A DNA stretch of 64,000 nt from Bog-756 sp963725395 (GCA_963725395.1 CAVRYH010000001.1:62001-126000); one strand, 5' to 3'; shown: positions 41,478 through 50,326, counted from the stretch's first letter. Notes: generated by a model from the sequence alone, not told the origin. A program made the numbers and translations.

Positions 41478-41483
41478 TAGCGT
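41478..41483 (+). promoter_or_regulatory. -10 box of the gene at 41511
   Basis: TAGCGT, 27 nt before ATG 41511; GGAGAGGAGAG in the leader is the ribosome-binding site. Confidence 0.4.
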
Positions 41484-41510
41484 GGCCCTGTTGGTCGGAG
41501 AGGAGAGACA

Positions 41511-41711
41511 ATGCCAGATTCGCACGAGGTGACCGGTCATACGTTGCGCATGGCCCAGGAGCGCCGTTTGCTCCGGTTCTGCGCCGAACACGGCATCGAC
41601 CCGAACAGTCCCGATCTCGACAACCCCGACCTGCACCTGTTGGCGCCCATCCTCGATGCGGACGGTGCCATCGTCCCCGAGCCCGAGGACATCGAGGCCG
41701 TGCAGCAGTAG
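41511..41711 (+). CDS. Small acidic hypothetical protein
   Basis: 66 residues, helical then acidic. TLRMAQERRLLRFCAEHGI is an amphipathic helix; the rest is Asp/Pro-rich (DPNSPDLDNPDLHLLAPILD). Strong GGAGAGGAGAG ribosome-binding site and TAGCGT promoter make it a credible gene although no family is recognised. Confidence 0.6.
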   Translation: MPDSHEVTGHTLRMAQERRLLRFCAEHGIDPNSPDLDNPDLHLLAPILDADGAIVPEPEDIEAVQQ

Positions 41712-41819
41712 TCGTCGGCGTCGCCCCCGGCACAGACGGCCGAACCGATCGCTCGTCCCATCTGCGTTTACAGTGGGTGGCTGGCAGAGCCCGAACACTC
41801 CCCCGGCAGGTGATCCGAC

Positions 41820-42848
41820 GTGCGTCCCGCACCCCTAGTCCCGTTTGCGCTCTGTGCGCTGTTGGCTGCGGTCCTGACCGCCTGCAGCAGTGGGTCGGCC
41901 ACCCCGTCGACCGTGGCACCGACGACCTCCACGACCAAGGCCCCTGTGACGTCGACCACCGCCCCCGGAGGCGGGGGTACTCCGCTGCACTTCACCCTTG
42001 AACGCTCCCTCTCGGGGGGCACGGCGCTGGTGTCGGTGTCCTGTGGCAGCGCCACCGCCTGCGTCGCCCTCGACGCGTCGGGTCGGGCCTACGACTACAA
42101 CGGCATCGGGTGGGCGGGACCGGTCCCGGCGGCGCCCCAGGCGCAGGGCCCGGGTGCCATCTCGGTGTCGTGTGCCAGTTCGTCGCTGTGCATGGCGGTG
42201 GCCACCGCCGGGAACGACATCGTTACCTGGAACGGTCAGAGCTGGTCGGCCCCGGTCTCCGTGGACGGGGCCGACGGCCTCGAGGCCGTGGGCTGCGCGC
42301 CGACCGGCTACTGCGCCTCGGTCGATTCCGAGGGCAACGCGTTCGCATTCGACGGGCAGTCGTGGGAGGGTACCAGTGGGGACTGGGGATCGGTCTCGTC
42401 CATCTCGTGCGTCTCCGCCTCGTTCTGCGTCTCCGTGTCCGGCGGCATCTCCCAGTGGAACGGGCAACAGTGGACGCAACCCAACCCGTACACGAGTACG
42501 TCGTCGTTCACCGCCGTGTCCTGCCCGTCCGCAACGTTCTGTACCGCCGTCGACCAGACCGGTGAGGTACTCCAGTGGAACGGTCAGGGGTGGTCGACAG
42601 CCCAGCGCATCGAACCCGGTCAGACATCGGCCACCGTCAACAGCGTCGGTCTGACGGGCGTCTCGTGTCCGAGCGCCGCGTACTGCGCCGCAGTTGACGG
42701 GGCGGGGGGCGTCCTCCAGTGGACCGGTGGCGGATGGAATCGCGCCGTCGTTGATGGAACCCAGAAGCTCAACGCCATCTCCTGTCCCACCCCATCCCTC
42801 TGTGTGGCGGTGGATCAGGCGGGCAACGTGCTTGTGGGCCGACCCTAG
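41820..42848 (+). CDS. Secreted Cys-rich propeller-repeat lipoprotein
   Basis: 342 residues, GTG start after an AGGTGA ribosome-binding site. The N-terminal ALLAAVLTACSSGSA carries a lipobox (LTAC), then a Thr-rich linker. About seven repeats of 38-45 residues follow with the pattern ISCPSxxFCxAVDxxGxVxxWNGxxW, e.g. VSCPSATFCTAVDQTGEVLQ. Each repeat has a conserved Cys pair likely disulphide-bonded outside the cell. Overall fold is inferred to be a seven-blade beta-propeller. Ligand unknown. Confidence 0.78.
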   Translation: MRPAPLVPFALCALLAAVLTACSSGSATPSTVAPTTSTTKAPVTSTTAPGGGGTPLHFTLERSLSGGTALVSVSCGSATACVALDASGRAYDYNGIGWAGPVPAAPQAQGPGAISVSCASSSLCMAVATAGNDIVTWNGQSWSAPVSVDGADGLEAVGCAPTGYCASVDSEGNAFAFDGQSWEGTSGDWGSVSSISCVSASFCVSVSGGISQWNGQQWTQPNPYTSTSSFTAVSCPSATFCTAVDQTGEVLQWNGQGWSTAQRIEPGQTSATVNSVGLTGVSCPSAAYCAAVDGAGGVLQWTGGGWNRAVVDGTQKLNAISCPTPSLCVAVDQAGNVLVGRP

Positions 42849-42930
42849 GATCCTCCCGCCGGTTGGAGCGTGGCTCGTTGACCATCGGTGACGGGTCGAC
42901 GGTTCGGGACCATCGTATCCCCCGGTTCGG

Positions 42931-44154
42931 TCAACGGCCCGGGGTGATGGCGAGGGGTAGCGAGGCCGGTCCCCAGATTCCGAAGGTGGGGGGTTTCCAA
43001 CGCACCGGGCCGTCCAGCTCCACGGTCCCCAGGTGCCGAGCGAGCACGACCAGGGCCTCTTGGAGTTCGGCGCGGGCCAGCGCCGCACCGAGACACCTGT
43101 GGATGCCCGATCCGAACGTGAGGTGCTCGGCCGAGCGGACGGCAGCGAGATCGAACGTCTGCGGACCGGGGAACGCCTCCGGATCGCGGTTCGCTGACGC
43201 CAGATTGGTGGCCACGATGGTGCCCCCGGGGATGGTCACGTCGCGGTAGACGACGTCGCAACGGGTGACCCGCACGGTGGCCCGGACCGCGCCCAGGTAG
43301 CGCATCGTCTCCTCCACCGCCCGGGGCGCGAGCTCCTCGGGCGCCCGGGTGAGGAGGGCCCATTGGTCCGGATGCCGGGCGAACAGGGCCATGGCGCAGG
43401 CCAACTGGTTTCGTGTCGTATCGGTGCCCGCCATCAGCACCGCTTCTGCCAGCATGCACAGATCTCCGGTATCCAGCCGGTCGCCCTCCTGTTCGGCCGC
43501 GATCAGATCGGACAGAAGATCCTGACCCGGGTCGACCCGACGGTCCTCGACCATCGCCTCCACGTAGGCGGCGAGCTCGGTGGAGGCGCGCTCTATAGCG
43601 GGAAGGTCCTCAGCCAGATTGCCGTTGAAGATCTTGAAGATGTCGGTGGCCCAGTCACTGAACCGCCGCCAATCCCCGCTCGGGGCGCCCAGCACTTCGC
43701 AGATGATCGGGATCGGATAGGGCTCGCAGACCTCGGAGACCAGTTCGCACCGCCCGGACTCGAGGCAGGGCTCGAGCAGCGCTGTGATCACCTCGCGCAT
43801 GGTCTTCCGGTGGCGGTTGGCCGCCGCCGGGGTGAAGGCCCCCGAAACCAGACGCCGCAAGCGGGTGTGCTCCTCGCCCTCGGTGGCCAGGATCGATCTT
43901 CGGCGGTTGGCCAGATACCCGTTGGGCTCCACACCGGCCATGCTGGGGAGCAGCGACAGTGCGTTTTCGAAGCGCCGGTCCCGCAGGACGGCCGAAACGT
44001 CCTCGTACCTCAGCACGGCGACACCGACGTCGGTGCGCACGATCCAGTGCTCCTCGGCCAGTGCCGCCGCCATCTCGATGGAGCGGTCCCGCTCCAGGCC
44101 GGTCGTGTCCAGCAACGGAAGGTCGAGGTCCCATACCGACGGTGCACCCTCCAC
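42931..44154 (-). CDS. Cytochrome P450
   Basis: 407 residues, soluble bacterial P450. The heme-binding loop FGSGIHRCLGAALAR places the thiolate at Cys354. The I-helix oxygen motif is MAGTDTTRNQ, the ExxR of helix K is in EETMR, and MAALAEEHWIVRTDVGVAVL is the typical N-terminus. The GTG start follows a GAGGAGGAGAG ribosome-binding site. No ferredoxin or reductase gene adjoins, so redox partners are elsewhere. Substrate cannot be inferred. Confidence 0.92.
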   Translation of the reverse strand: MEGAPSVWDLDLPLLDTTGLERDRSIEMAAALAEEHWIVRTDVGVAVLRYEDVSAVLRDRRFENALSLLPSMAGVEPNGYLANRRRSILATEGEEHTRLRRLVSGAFTPAAANRHRKTMREVITALLEPCLESGRCELVSEVCEPYPIPIICEVLGAPSGDWRRFSDWATDIFKIFNGNLAEDLPAIERASTELAAYVEAMVEDRRVDPGQDLLSDLIAAEQEGDRLDTGDLCMLAEAVLMAGTDTTRNQLACAMALFARHPDQWALLTRAPEELAPRAVEETMRYLGAVRATVRVTRCDVVYRDVTIPGGTIVATNLASANRDPEAFPGPQTFDLAAVRSAEHLTFGSGIHRCLGAALARAELQEALVVLARHLGTVELDGPVRWKPPTFGIWGPASLPLAITPGR

Positions 44155-44190
44155 GAGACTCTCTCCTCCTCCCCTCCAGCGATCTCCGTC

Positions 44191-44196
44191 ACACTA
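44191..44196 (-). promoter_or_regulatory. -10 box of the P450 gene
   Basis: TAGTGT on the minus strand, 36 nt before the GTG at 44154. Confidence 0.4.
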
Positions 44197-44241
44197 GGGC
44201 CAGGTGGTGGCGGCCGTCGGGTTCGGGTGGTGGCCGCTCGG

Positions 44242-44247
44242 TAGGAT
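44242..44247 (+). promoter_or_regulatory. -10 box of a small membrane protein gene
   Basis: TAGGAT with 6 nt to GTG 44254. Confidence 0.45.
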
Positions 44248-44253
44248 GCCGCC

Positions 44254-44430
44254 GTGGCCCTCTGGATCCTCGTCGCCGGAGCGACCGTGCTCGCCCTGAT
44301 CGTCGGCGGCGTCCTCCTGCTCGTGTTGCTGGCCACCGGCCAGAGGAGGTTCGCGCCCCGGGTGCCGGGTCTGAGCCGACTGGTCGGTCCCGGACCTGAT
44401 GAGGGGTCCCCTGGGCCGCTCGATCACTGA
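44254..44430 (+). CDS. Small single-span membrane protein (58 aa)
   Basis: Begins at GTG 44254 directly behind a leaderless -10 box and ends at TGA 44428-44430. The product starts with VALWILVAGATVLALIVGG, one membrane helix continuing through VLLLVLLATG, then a basic/Pro-rich cytoplasmic or external tail (QRRFAPRVPGLSRLVG). The gene is divergent from P450 and convergent with the zinc permease genes. No family recognised. Confidence 0.55.
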   Translation: MALWILVAGATVLALIVGGVLLLVLLATGQRRFAPRVPGLSRLVGPGPDEGSPGPLDH

Positions 44431-44467
44431 CCCGGGGACGACGAGTCCCGGTGACGCCGCGGCGGCG

Positions 44468-45319
44468 TCAGCCGGGCGCCACCGCGGTGACCGCCCCTTC
44501 CGTCGCGGTGGTCGTGCGACCGTCGACAGGCCGCCTCGTCCGCCACCAAGCCCAGGAGCGGCCGGCCAGATAGGCGGCCGCCGAGATCGTGCCCACGAAG
44601 AATCCGATGGGCCAGTTCGTCCGGTACGAGGCGGCGATCGATGCCCACACCGTGAGGAGGGCGATGGTGACCGAGAGGGCGATGGCCGTGCCCGGCCGGT
44701 CCACCAGCGCACGGGCCGCCGCCGGTGGGCCCACCATCAACGTGAACATCAACAGGGCGCCGACGACCGGCACCGACATGGTGGCGGTGAGGGCGACGAG
44801 GACAAGGAACATCATCTCGATGCGGTGGGTGCGGATGCCCCTGGCCTCGGCGATGTCGGGTGCGACCGAGGACAACAGGAGCGGCCGGTACAGGACGACC
44901 ACGGCCGTGATGGATGCCACGCCGAGCAGGGCGGTGAGCCCCACCTCGTTGCTGCTGACCCCGAGCACCTCCCCGAAGAGCAGGGAGTAGATCGCCGGTG
45001 CGTACTCCGTACTCCAGCTGAGGAAGAGGGAGCCGAGGCCGAGCATCACCACCACAGCCAGTGCCGTGACGACGTCGTGTCGTCCCCGCTTCCCCAGCCA
45101 GCCGATACCCAGCGCGGCGATGAGGGCGAAGACCCCCAACCCGTAGATCACGCTGACCCCGATCAGACTGGCGCCGGCGGCGCCGGCGAACGCCGACTGG
45201 GGTACGGCGTGGGCGACGAACGACGAACCGCGCATGACCACGAAGAACCCCACCACGCCGGCCACGACCGCGACGATGGTCGCCACCTCCCAGGTGGTGG
45301 TCATGAAGCCGGAGAACAT
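44468..45319 (-). CDS. Zinc/manganese ABC transporter permease (second)
   Basis: 283 residues with about 8 membrane helices, ABC-3/ZnuB family. Family sequence VVGFFVVMRGSSFVAHAVPQSAFAGAAGASLIG, partly quoted as GSSFVAHAVPQSAFAGAAG, is followed by ARGIRTHRIEMMFLVL and SVPVVGALLMFTLMVGPPA. ATG 45319 overlaps the first permease gene by 19 bp. Two permease genes in one operon imply a heterodimeric channel. Confidence 0.88.
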   Translation of the reverse strand: MFSGFMTTTWEVATIVAVVAGVVGFFVVMRGSSFVAHAVPQSAFAGAAGASLIGVSVIYGLGVFALIAALGIGWLGKRGRHDVVTALAVVVMLGLGSLFLSWSTEYAPAIYSLLFGEVLGVSSNEVGLTALLGVASITAVVVLYRPLLLSSVAPDIAEARGIRTHRIEMMFLVLVALTATMSVPVVGALLMFTLMVGPPAAARALVDRPGTAIALSVTIALLTVWASIAASYRTNWPIGFFVGTISAAAYLAGRSWAWWRTRRPVDGRTTTATEGAVTAVAPG

Positions 45320-46272
45320 GTCACCTCACCCGGTCCCGGTGGACCGTCGATCGCGCTCAGGGCCCGGTGACCGTCTGGGGTTCGGACCCGCCTGGCCCTC
45401 CACCAGGTGCCCAGGTCGACGGCCAGGTAGACGAGGAAGATCGTGGTCACCACGAAGAAGCTCACCGGCCAGCCTTTGTTCGCCGGGGGCCAGGTGAAAC
45501 TGTCGTAGGACAGGAGGATGCCCAACCAGGTGGCGCCGACACCGATGCCGCCGGCCGCAAGCATGGCCCGCCACGGCCGCCTGGTGAGCTTGAGGGCGGT
45601 GGCCGCTGGCCCGATGAGCAGCGCGGTGCCGAGGATCGTGCCCACGGCAACGGACGAGAGCGACACCGAAACCCCCATCAGTACGAGGAACGCCAGCCCG
45701 ATCGATCTGACCGGGACCCCCTGGGCCGCCGCCAGGTCCGTGCTCAGGGAGGCGAGGAGGAGCGGGCGGTAGAGCACGGCGACGAACAGGAGGCCGGCCA
45801 GGCCGAGGATGATCAGCGCCGGGACAGTGATGCCGCTCACCTGGAAGAGGGAGCCGAACAGGATGGTGATCGTGGCCCCGGTCGTGGAGTTGTGGGTCGT
45901 GTCGAAGTAGAGGAAGAGCGCCGAAAGCCCGAGCATGGCACCGAGGACGATGCCCGTGGCCACGTCCCGCCCACGCCGTCGCTGCACGCCGAACAGGTCC
46001 ATCGTCCCTGCCACCACGACACCGACGCCGACGAAGCCCCACAGCGGGCTCACCCCCACCAGCTCGGCGCCCGCTCCGCCGAGTGTCCCCATGTCGCTCA
46101 GGGCCTCTCCGGCGAACGCCTGGCCGCGGATGACCGTGAAGGTGCCCACGCACCCGGAGACCAGCGGCACGATGACACCGATGACCAGAGCGGTCCTGAC
46201 CGCCTGGTTCTGGAAGAAGCCTGGCTCGACGAGCACCGACCCCACCAGACGGAGGGCGACCACTCCGCTCAT
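45301..46272 (-). CDS. Zinc/manganese ABC transporter permease (first)
   Basis: 323 residues, ABC-3 family, about 8-9 membrane helices. TFTVIRGQAFAGEALSDMGTLGGAGAEL contains the conserved substrate-path region (GQAFAGEALSDMGTLGGAGA). SIGLAFLVLMGVSVSLSSVAVG and TALLIGPAATALKLTRRP follow. It overlaps the ATPase gene by 4 bp and the second permease by 19 bp. Confidence 0.88.
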   Translation of the reverse strand: MSGVVALRLVGSVLVEPGFFQNQAVRTALVIGVIVPLVSGCVGTFTVIRGQAFAGEALSDMGTLGGAGAELVGVSPLWGFVGVGVVVAGTMDLFGVQRRRGRDVATGIVLGAMLGLSALFLYFDTTHNSTTGATITILFGSLFQVSGITVPALIILGLAGLLFVAVLYRPLLLASLSTDLAAAQGVPVRSIGLAFLVLMGVSVSLSSVAVGTILGTALLIGPAATALKLTRRPWRAMLAAGGIGVGATWLGILLSYDSFTWPPANKGWPVSFFVVTTIFLVYLAVDLGTWWRARRVRTPDGHRALSAIDGPPGPGEVTCSPAS

Positions 46273-47105
46273 CCGTCGATCGCACGGAGCGGCGCGACCC
46301 GGGGCGTGGTGATGTCGGGAACGGGGGTGGGCCCGGCTACCACGATGATCCGGTCGTGCACGTGGAGGACGGCGACAGGGTGGCCGTAGAGCTTGCTCAG
46401 GACCTCGGGTTGTATGACCTCGTCGGTCGAGCCGTCGGCCGCGTGGCCGTTGGCCAGGTAGACCACCCGGTCCATCACCGGGAGCAGAGGATTCATGTCG
46501 TGGGCGGAGAGCAGGATGGCCACGTCCTGTTCCCGGGCGACACGGCCCAGGAGCTCCACCACCTCCTGCTCGCTCCTGATGTCGAGGTTGGCGAGGGGCT
46601 CGTCCAGGATCAGGAGGTGCGGTCGACTGATGAGAGCGTGGGCGATCAGCACCCGTTGCAGCTCTCCCCCCGAGAGACTCCCGACGCGTGCTTCGGCGAA
46701 GCGGGTGGCATCGACGGCCTCGAGCATCTCGTCGACGAGGAGTCGCCGACGTCGACTCGGCAGGGCGAACCCATAGCGCCGGCCGTCTATTCCCAGCCCG
46801 ACGAGATCGCGGGCCCGGAGTGGGATGTCTGGGTCGACCACGACCTTCTGGGGCACGTAGCCGATCGAGTGGTTGGGCCCGGTGTGGTCCCCGAAACTGA
46901 CGGCACCCTGCTGAGGATCGATCAGGCCGAGGATGACCCGGAAGAGCGTCGTCTTGCCGGCACCGTTGGATCCGATCAAGCCGATGAACTGGCCCCGCCG
47001 GACCGAGAACCCCACCTCATCGAGGATCAGGCGCCCGCCGAGCCAGACGCTCACCCCTTCGAGCGTGAGCACATCGTCGTCGTGGTCGGGGGCGCGATCG
47101 GACAT
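46269..47105 (-). CDS. znuC: Zinc ABC transporter ATP-binding protein
   Basis: 278 residues from ATG 47105. Walker A GSNGAGKTT, Q-loop YVPQKVV, signature LSGGELQRVLIAHAL, Walker B HLLILDEPLANLD, switch His in LLSAHDMN. Energises uptake through the two downstream permeases. The start overlaps the stop of the binding-protein gene by one base, and the next gene overlaps by 4 bp. Confidence 0.92.
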   Translation of the reverse strand: MSDRAPDHDDDVLTLEGVSVWLGGRLILDEVGFSVRRGQFIGLIGSNGAGKTTLFRVILGLIDPQQGAVSFGDHTGPNHSIGYVPQKVVVDPDIPLRARDLVGLGIDGRRYGFALPSRRRRLLVDEMLEAVDATRFAEARVGSLSGGELQRVLIAHALISRPHLLILDEPLANLDIRSEQEVVELLGRVAREQDVAILLSAHDMNPLLPVMDRVVYLANGHAADGSTDEVIQPEVLSKLYGHPVAVLHVHDRIIVVAGPTPVPDITTPRVAPLRAIDG

Positions 47106-48046
47106 CAGAGCTTCGGGGACGAAGTTCCGTCGGCCAGTGCGTCGTCGAGTGCGTGGACTTCGGCGAGCATCCACGACTGGTAGTCGTACCCCGGTGTGGG
47201 CATGGTCTCGTACACACCGACGATCGGGATGTGGTTCTGACGGGCCAGTGAGAGCAGCGACTGGGTAAACGGGTCGGTGACCTGTTCGTTGTAGACCAGG
47301 GCCTTCACCTTGTGCCCGGTGAGTAGGTCCGTCTCGATCGACACGTCCTGGGGGGAGGGGTCAACGCCGTTCATGATGTCGGCCTGGAGGGTGAACGGTG
47401 TCAGGTTCCGGGTGCCGGCCGCCTCCAGCAGGTAGTCGGCCACCGGCTCGGTCGTGGCCACCGGTGCGCCGGGGTGCGCGGTACCGAGCGCAGTGATGGC
47501 CTGGTCCCAGGGCGTCAGCGACGCAATGAACCGGGCGACGTTGGCCGTGAAGAACGCGGCGTGGGACGGTTCGAGTTCAGTCAGGTCCTTGCCGACCGCC
47601 CTGGCCACCGCCGGCATGGTCGTCGGTTTGTACCAGAGATGCGGATTGGGAGTGGAGTCCGGTAGACCGAGCAGAGATTGCACATCGATCACCTTGCGTC
47701 CCGGATCCGGTGAGGCGCTCTCGATCTTGTCCATGAAGGTGTCGTAGCCCACGCCGTTCTGGACGACCAGCCGCGCGGCGCTCACCACGTCGGCCACCCG
47801 GGGGCTCGACTCGAACGTGTGGGGATCCGTGTTCGGGTTGCTGAGGACGGCTGTCGTCGACACGTACCTCCCGCCGACCTGGCTGATCACGTCGGCATAC
47901 TGGTTCTCCGCCCCGACGGCCACGATCGTTCCGGGTGGGGCGTGCGTCGCCGTCGGGGCGGAACAGGCCGACACCAGGACGCCTCCACTAACGATAACCA
48001 CTCCGATGACGACCGCTCGCGTCAGCGCGCCGCGCCGATGACTCAT
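47105..48046 (-). CDS. znuA: Zinc-binding lipoprotein of the ABC importer (ZnuA-like)
   Basis: 313 residues. Signal segment VIGVVIVSGGVLVSACSAPT with lipobox VSAC. Cluster A-1 metal-binding protein: IVAVGAENQYADVISQVGG at the start, ligand motifs NTDPHTFESSP and PNPHLWYKP (His), and a C-terminal Glu in VGVYETMP. No His-rich loop. First gene of znuA-znuC-permease-permease on the minus strand, 150 bp downstream of zur, with a candidate Zur box in between. Confidence 0.88.
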   Translation of the reverse strand: MSHRRGALTRAVVIGVVIVSGGVLVSACSAPTATHAPPGTIVAVGAENQYADVISQVGGRYVSTTAVLSNPNTDPHTFESSPRVADVVSAARLVVQNGVGYDTFMDKIESASPDPGRKVIDVQSLLGLPDSTPNPHLWYKPTTMPAVARAVGKDLTELEPSHAAFFTANVARFIASLTPWDQAITALGTAHPGAPVATTEPVADYLLEAAGTRNLTPFTLQADIMNGVDPSPQDVSIETDLLTGHKVKALVYNEQVTDPFTQSLLSLARQNHIPIVGVYETMPTPGYDYQSWMLAEVHALDDALADGTSSPKL

Positions 48047-48096
48047 CGGATCGATTCCTGGTCATGCCGGGGAGGCCTGGTGCTGCTTTTCATTTA

Positions 48097-48120
48097 CAAT
48101 AATGATAATCACTCTTATTA
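48097..48120 (-). promoter_or_regulatory. Candidate Zur box and promoter of the zinc importer
   Basis: An AT-rich dyad in a GC-rich background: on the plus strand AATAATGATAATCACTCTTATTA, here quoted in part as AATAATGATAATC and CTTATTA. Outer arms AATAA and TTATT are inverted. On the minus strand TATTGT at its edge could be the -10. It lies 50-75 bp upstream of the znuA start and resembles the Fur/Zur consensus GATAATGATAATC. Confidence 0.6.
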
Positions 48121-48197
48121 CTCGACGTCCAGCCGAGACCTGTCTGTGCGCTGGAGGACGCTCCCCTACCTCCTCGCAGGGCGGCTGTCGGTCCCGG

Positions 48198-48647
48198 TCA
48201 GGTGGTCCGGCAGTCGACGCAGAGCCCGAGCAGTTCGATCCGGTGCTCGGTGACCTGGAAGCCTCGTTCATCGCCGATCGAGCGGGTGGCGTCACCGATG
48301 GCGCGTTCCAGCCGCTCCGAGGGATGCACGTCCTCGACCTTGCCGCACGCCCCGCACACCAGGTGGTGATGGTGCTGGCCGGAGATCTCCTCACTCAGCT
48401 CGAAGCGGCCGTGGTCGTCGTTCCCCGCCACCCGACGGACGATCCCAGCCTCGATCAGCGTCGTGACGTTTCGGTAGGCACTGCTCTGGGGGAGCTCGGG
48501 GGCCTCCGTCAGGATCTCGGGGATGGTGACCGGGCGCGCCGACACCGCCAGGGCTTCGACGAGCGTGCGCCGAAGGGGTGTGTATCGCTGGTCCAGGCTG
48601 GCCAGCCGGAGGGCGATGGCTTCGTGCACCGAGGTGGAAAGTGGCAC
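48198..48647 (-). CDS. zur: Fur-family zinc uptake regulator (Zur-like)
   Basis: 149 residues. Winged HTH with LTEAPELPQSSAYRNVTTLIEAG, dimer domain with the metal-binding HHHHLVCGACGKVEDVH and a second structural pair CVDC. Fur, Zur and related proteins share this fold; zinc specificity is inferred from the adjacent importer. GTG 48647 is the start, 6 nt after a -10 box. Likely represses the importer when zinc is plentiful. Confidence 0.87.
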   Translation of the reverse strand: MPLSTSVHEAIALRLASLDQRYTPLRRTLVEALAVSARPVTIPEILTEAPELPQSSAYRNVTTLIEAGIVRRVAGNDDHGRFELSEEISGQHHHHLVCGACGKVEDVHPSERLERAIGDATRSIGDERGFQVTEHRIELLGLCVDCRTT

Positions 48648-48653
48648 AAGGGC

Positions 48654-48659
48654 AGACTA
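48654..48659 (-). promoter_or_regulatory. -10 box of zur (leaderless type)
   Basis: TAGTCT on the minus strand, 6 nt before GTG 48647. Confidence 0.45.
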
Positions 48660-48785
48660 CCGACCGAGGGCCCCCATGGGGGACATCGGGCCGACGGACG
48701 GGAGCCGAGTAGGTCCTCTCACGGGTCACAGGGGTTGTATCCCGATCACCGGGTGAGGGACCCATACCGCGTGGGATGATCGGGC

Positions 48786-50294
48786 ATGGACGCAAAGCAT
48801 TCACACCGAACCGACACCTCGAATCGGAGGCGCGCCGCGGCAGTCGTCGGTCTGCTCGTCGTTGTGTTGGTCTGCACTGATGCGTGCGGGAGCTCGGGCG
48901 GAGCCACCGGCCCACCGCAGACGGGGACGACCTCGGGACGGGGTTCTCCGTACCTGGCGACCGCCACACTGACCGGACCGGTCACGACGGGTCACGTGAT
49001 CGAGCCCCTGACGGCCAACCCGACCGATCTGGCGGCCAACGGTTATGTGGAGCAGGAATTCTTCGCATCGGGCACAGCCAGCTCCTTCAGGGCGACGTCA
49101 TCCCCGAGTGACGGCAGATGGTCGATCACGCCAACCGCCACAGCTCCGTACCGAACCCGGATCCTCGTTCGTCGACCAGCCGACCCGTCGCATTTCAACG
49201 GCACCGTGGTCGTCGAATGGATGAACGTGTCGGCGGGTGAGTCGGCCCCCGATTGGGACTACCTCAATCCTGAGCTCATGCGCGCCGGCTACGCCTACGT
49301 CGGCGTGTCTGCCCAGGCGCAAGGCGTCGAGGGCGGGACGCCGATCCTCGGGTCCCCGGTGGCCGGGTTGAGCGAGGGGCTGGTGGCTTCCGAGCCCGCA
49401 CGGTACGGCTCCCTCCACCATCCCGGCGACCAGTATGCGTTGGACATGTTCGCCCAGATAGGGAAGGCCCTCCGCGACCCGGAGGGGCCGGTCCTGGACG
49501 GCTTTCATCCCAAGCATGTCGTAGCCGTGGGTGAGTCGCAGTCGGCCTTCTACCTGACGACCTTCGCCGACGCCCTACAACCGTTGAGCCACACCTTCGA
49601 CGGGATCTTCATTCACAGCCGGGGTGGAGGTGGAGCCGCCCTCGACGGATCGTCCATCACGTCGGACTCCGGCCCACAGAATCTGCGGATACGCACCGAT
49701 CTCGGCGTACCGGTGTTCATGTTCGAGACCCAGACCGATCTCGTCGAGCTGGGCTATGCCGCGGCCCAACAGCCCAACACCGACCGGATCCGGACGTGGG
49801 AGGTGGCCGGTACCTCCCATGCCGATGCGTTCGAGGTCGGGTCGGCGGCGAGTCTTCTCGGTTGCACGACACCGGTCAACGACGGCCCCCAACATATCGT
49901 GGTCCAGGCGGCATTCGCCGCCTTCAACAAATGGGTGGACGACGGCACTCCGCCGCCGTCTCCCCCACCCTTCCGTCTGGCGAGCACCGATCCGGCCGTC
50001 CTGGCGCTCGATGCCCACGGGAACGTGATCGGCGGTGTGCGGACCCCTGCGGTCGACGTCCCGGTGGCGACCCTCAGTGGTGCCGCGCCGGCGGGTACGA
50101 GCGTCCTCTGCTCGCTGTTCGGCTCCACCACTCCGTTCAGCCCCGGGCTCCTGGCCAGCCTCTATCACACCAAGACCGACTACCTCTCGGCGTACCGGAC
50201 CAGCCTGGACCAGGCGATCAGCGCGGGGTTCGTGCTGCCCGCCGACCGGGCCGCCCTCCTCCAGCAGGCTGAAACGGTCCAGTTCCCGTCGTGA
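48786..50294 (+). CDS. Secreted alpha/beta-hydrolase-domain lipoprotein
   Basis: 502 residues. N-terminal VVGLLVVVLVCTDACGSSGG gives a signal with lipobox-like Cys. The rest matches the 'alpha/beta hydrolase domain-containing protein' family: GHVIEPLTANPTDLAANGYV, VVVEWMNVSAGESAPDWDY, nucleophile elbow AVGESQSAF, and WEVAGTSHADAFE (His). Probably an outside esterase or lactonase; substrate unknown. Starts after a GATGAT-type promoter, divergent from zur. Confidence 0.78.
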   Translation: MDAKHSHRTDTSNRRRAAAVVGLLVVVLVCTDACGSSGGATGPPQTGTTSGRGSPYLATATLTGPVTTGHVIEPLTANPTDLAANGYVEQEFFASGTASSFRATSSPSDGRWSITPTATAPYRTRILVRRPADPSHFNGTVVVEWMNVSAGESAPDWDYLNPELMRAGYAYVGVSAQAQGVEGGTPILGSPVAGLSEGLVASEPARYGSLHHPGDQYALDMFAQIGKALRDPEGPVLDGFHPKHVVAVGESQSAFYLTTFADALQPLSHTFDGIFIHSRGGGGAALDGSSITSDSGPQNLRIRTDLGVPVFMFETQTDLVELGYAAAQQPNTDRIRTWEVAGTSHADAFEVGSAASLLGCTTPVNDGPQHIVVQAAFAAFNKWVDDGTPPPSPPPFRLASTDPAVLALDAHGNVIGGVRTPAVDVPVATLSGAAPAGTSVLCSLFGSTTPFSPGLLASLYHTKTDYLSAYRTSLDQAISAGFVLPADRAALLQQAETVQFPS

Positions 50295-50326
50295 CGGGCA
50301 ACCGACCCCGCGCCCCTGAGCCGGTG

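Noticed and set aside
44399..46389. Long plus-strand frames opposite the zinc permeases
   Set aside because: Shadows: the minus strand encodes clear membrane permeases, the plus frames are Gly/Glu/His-rich with no motif.
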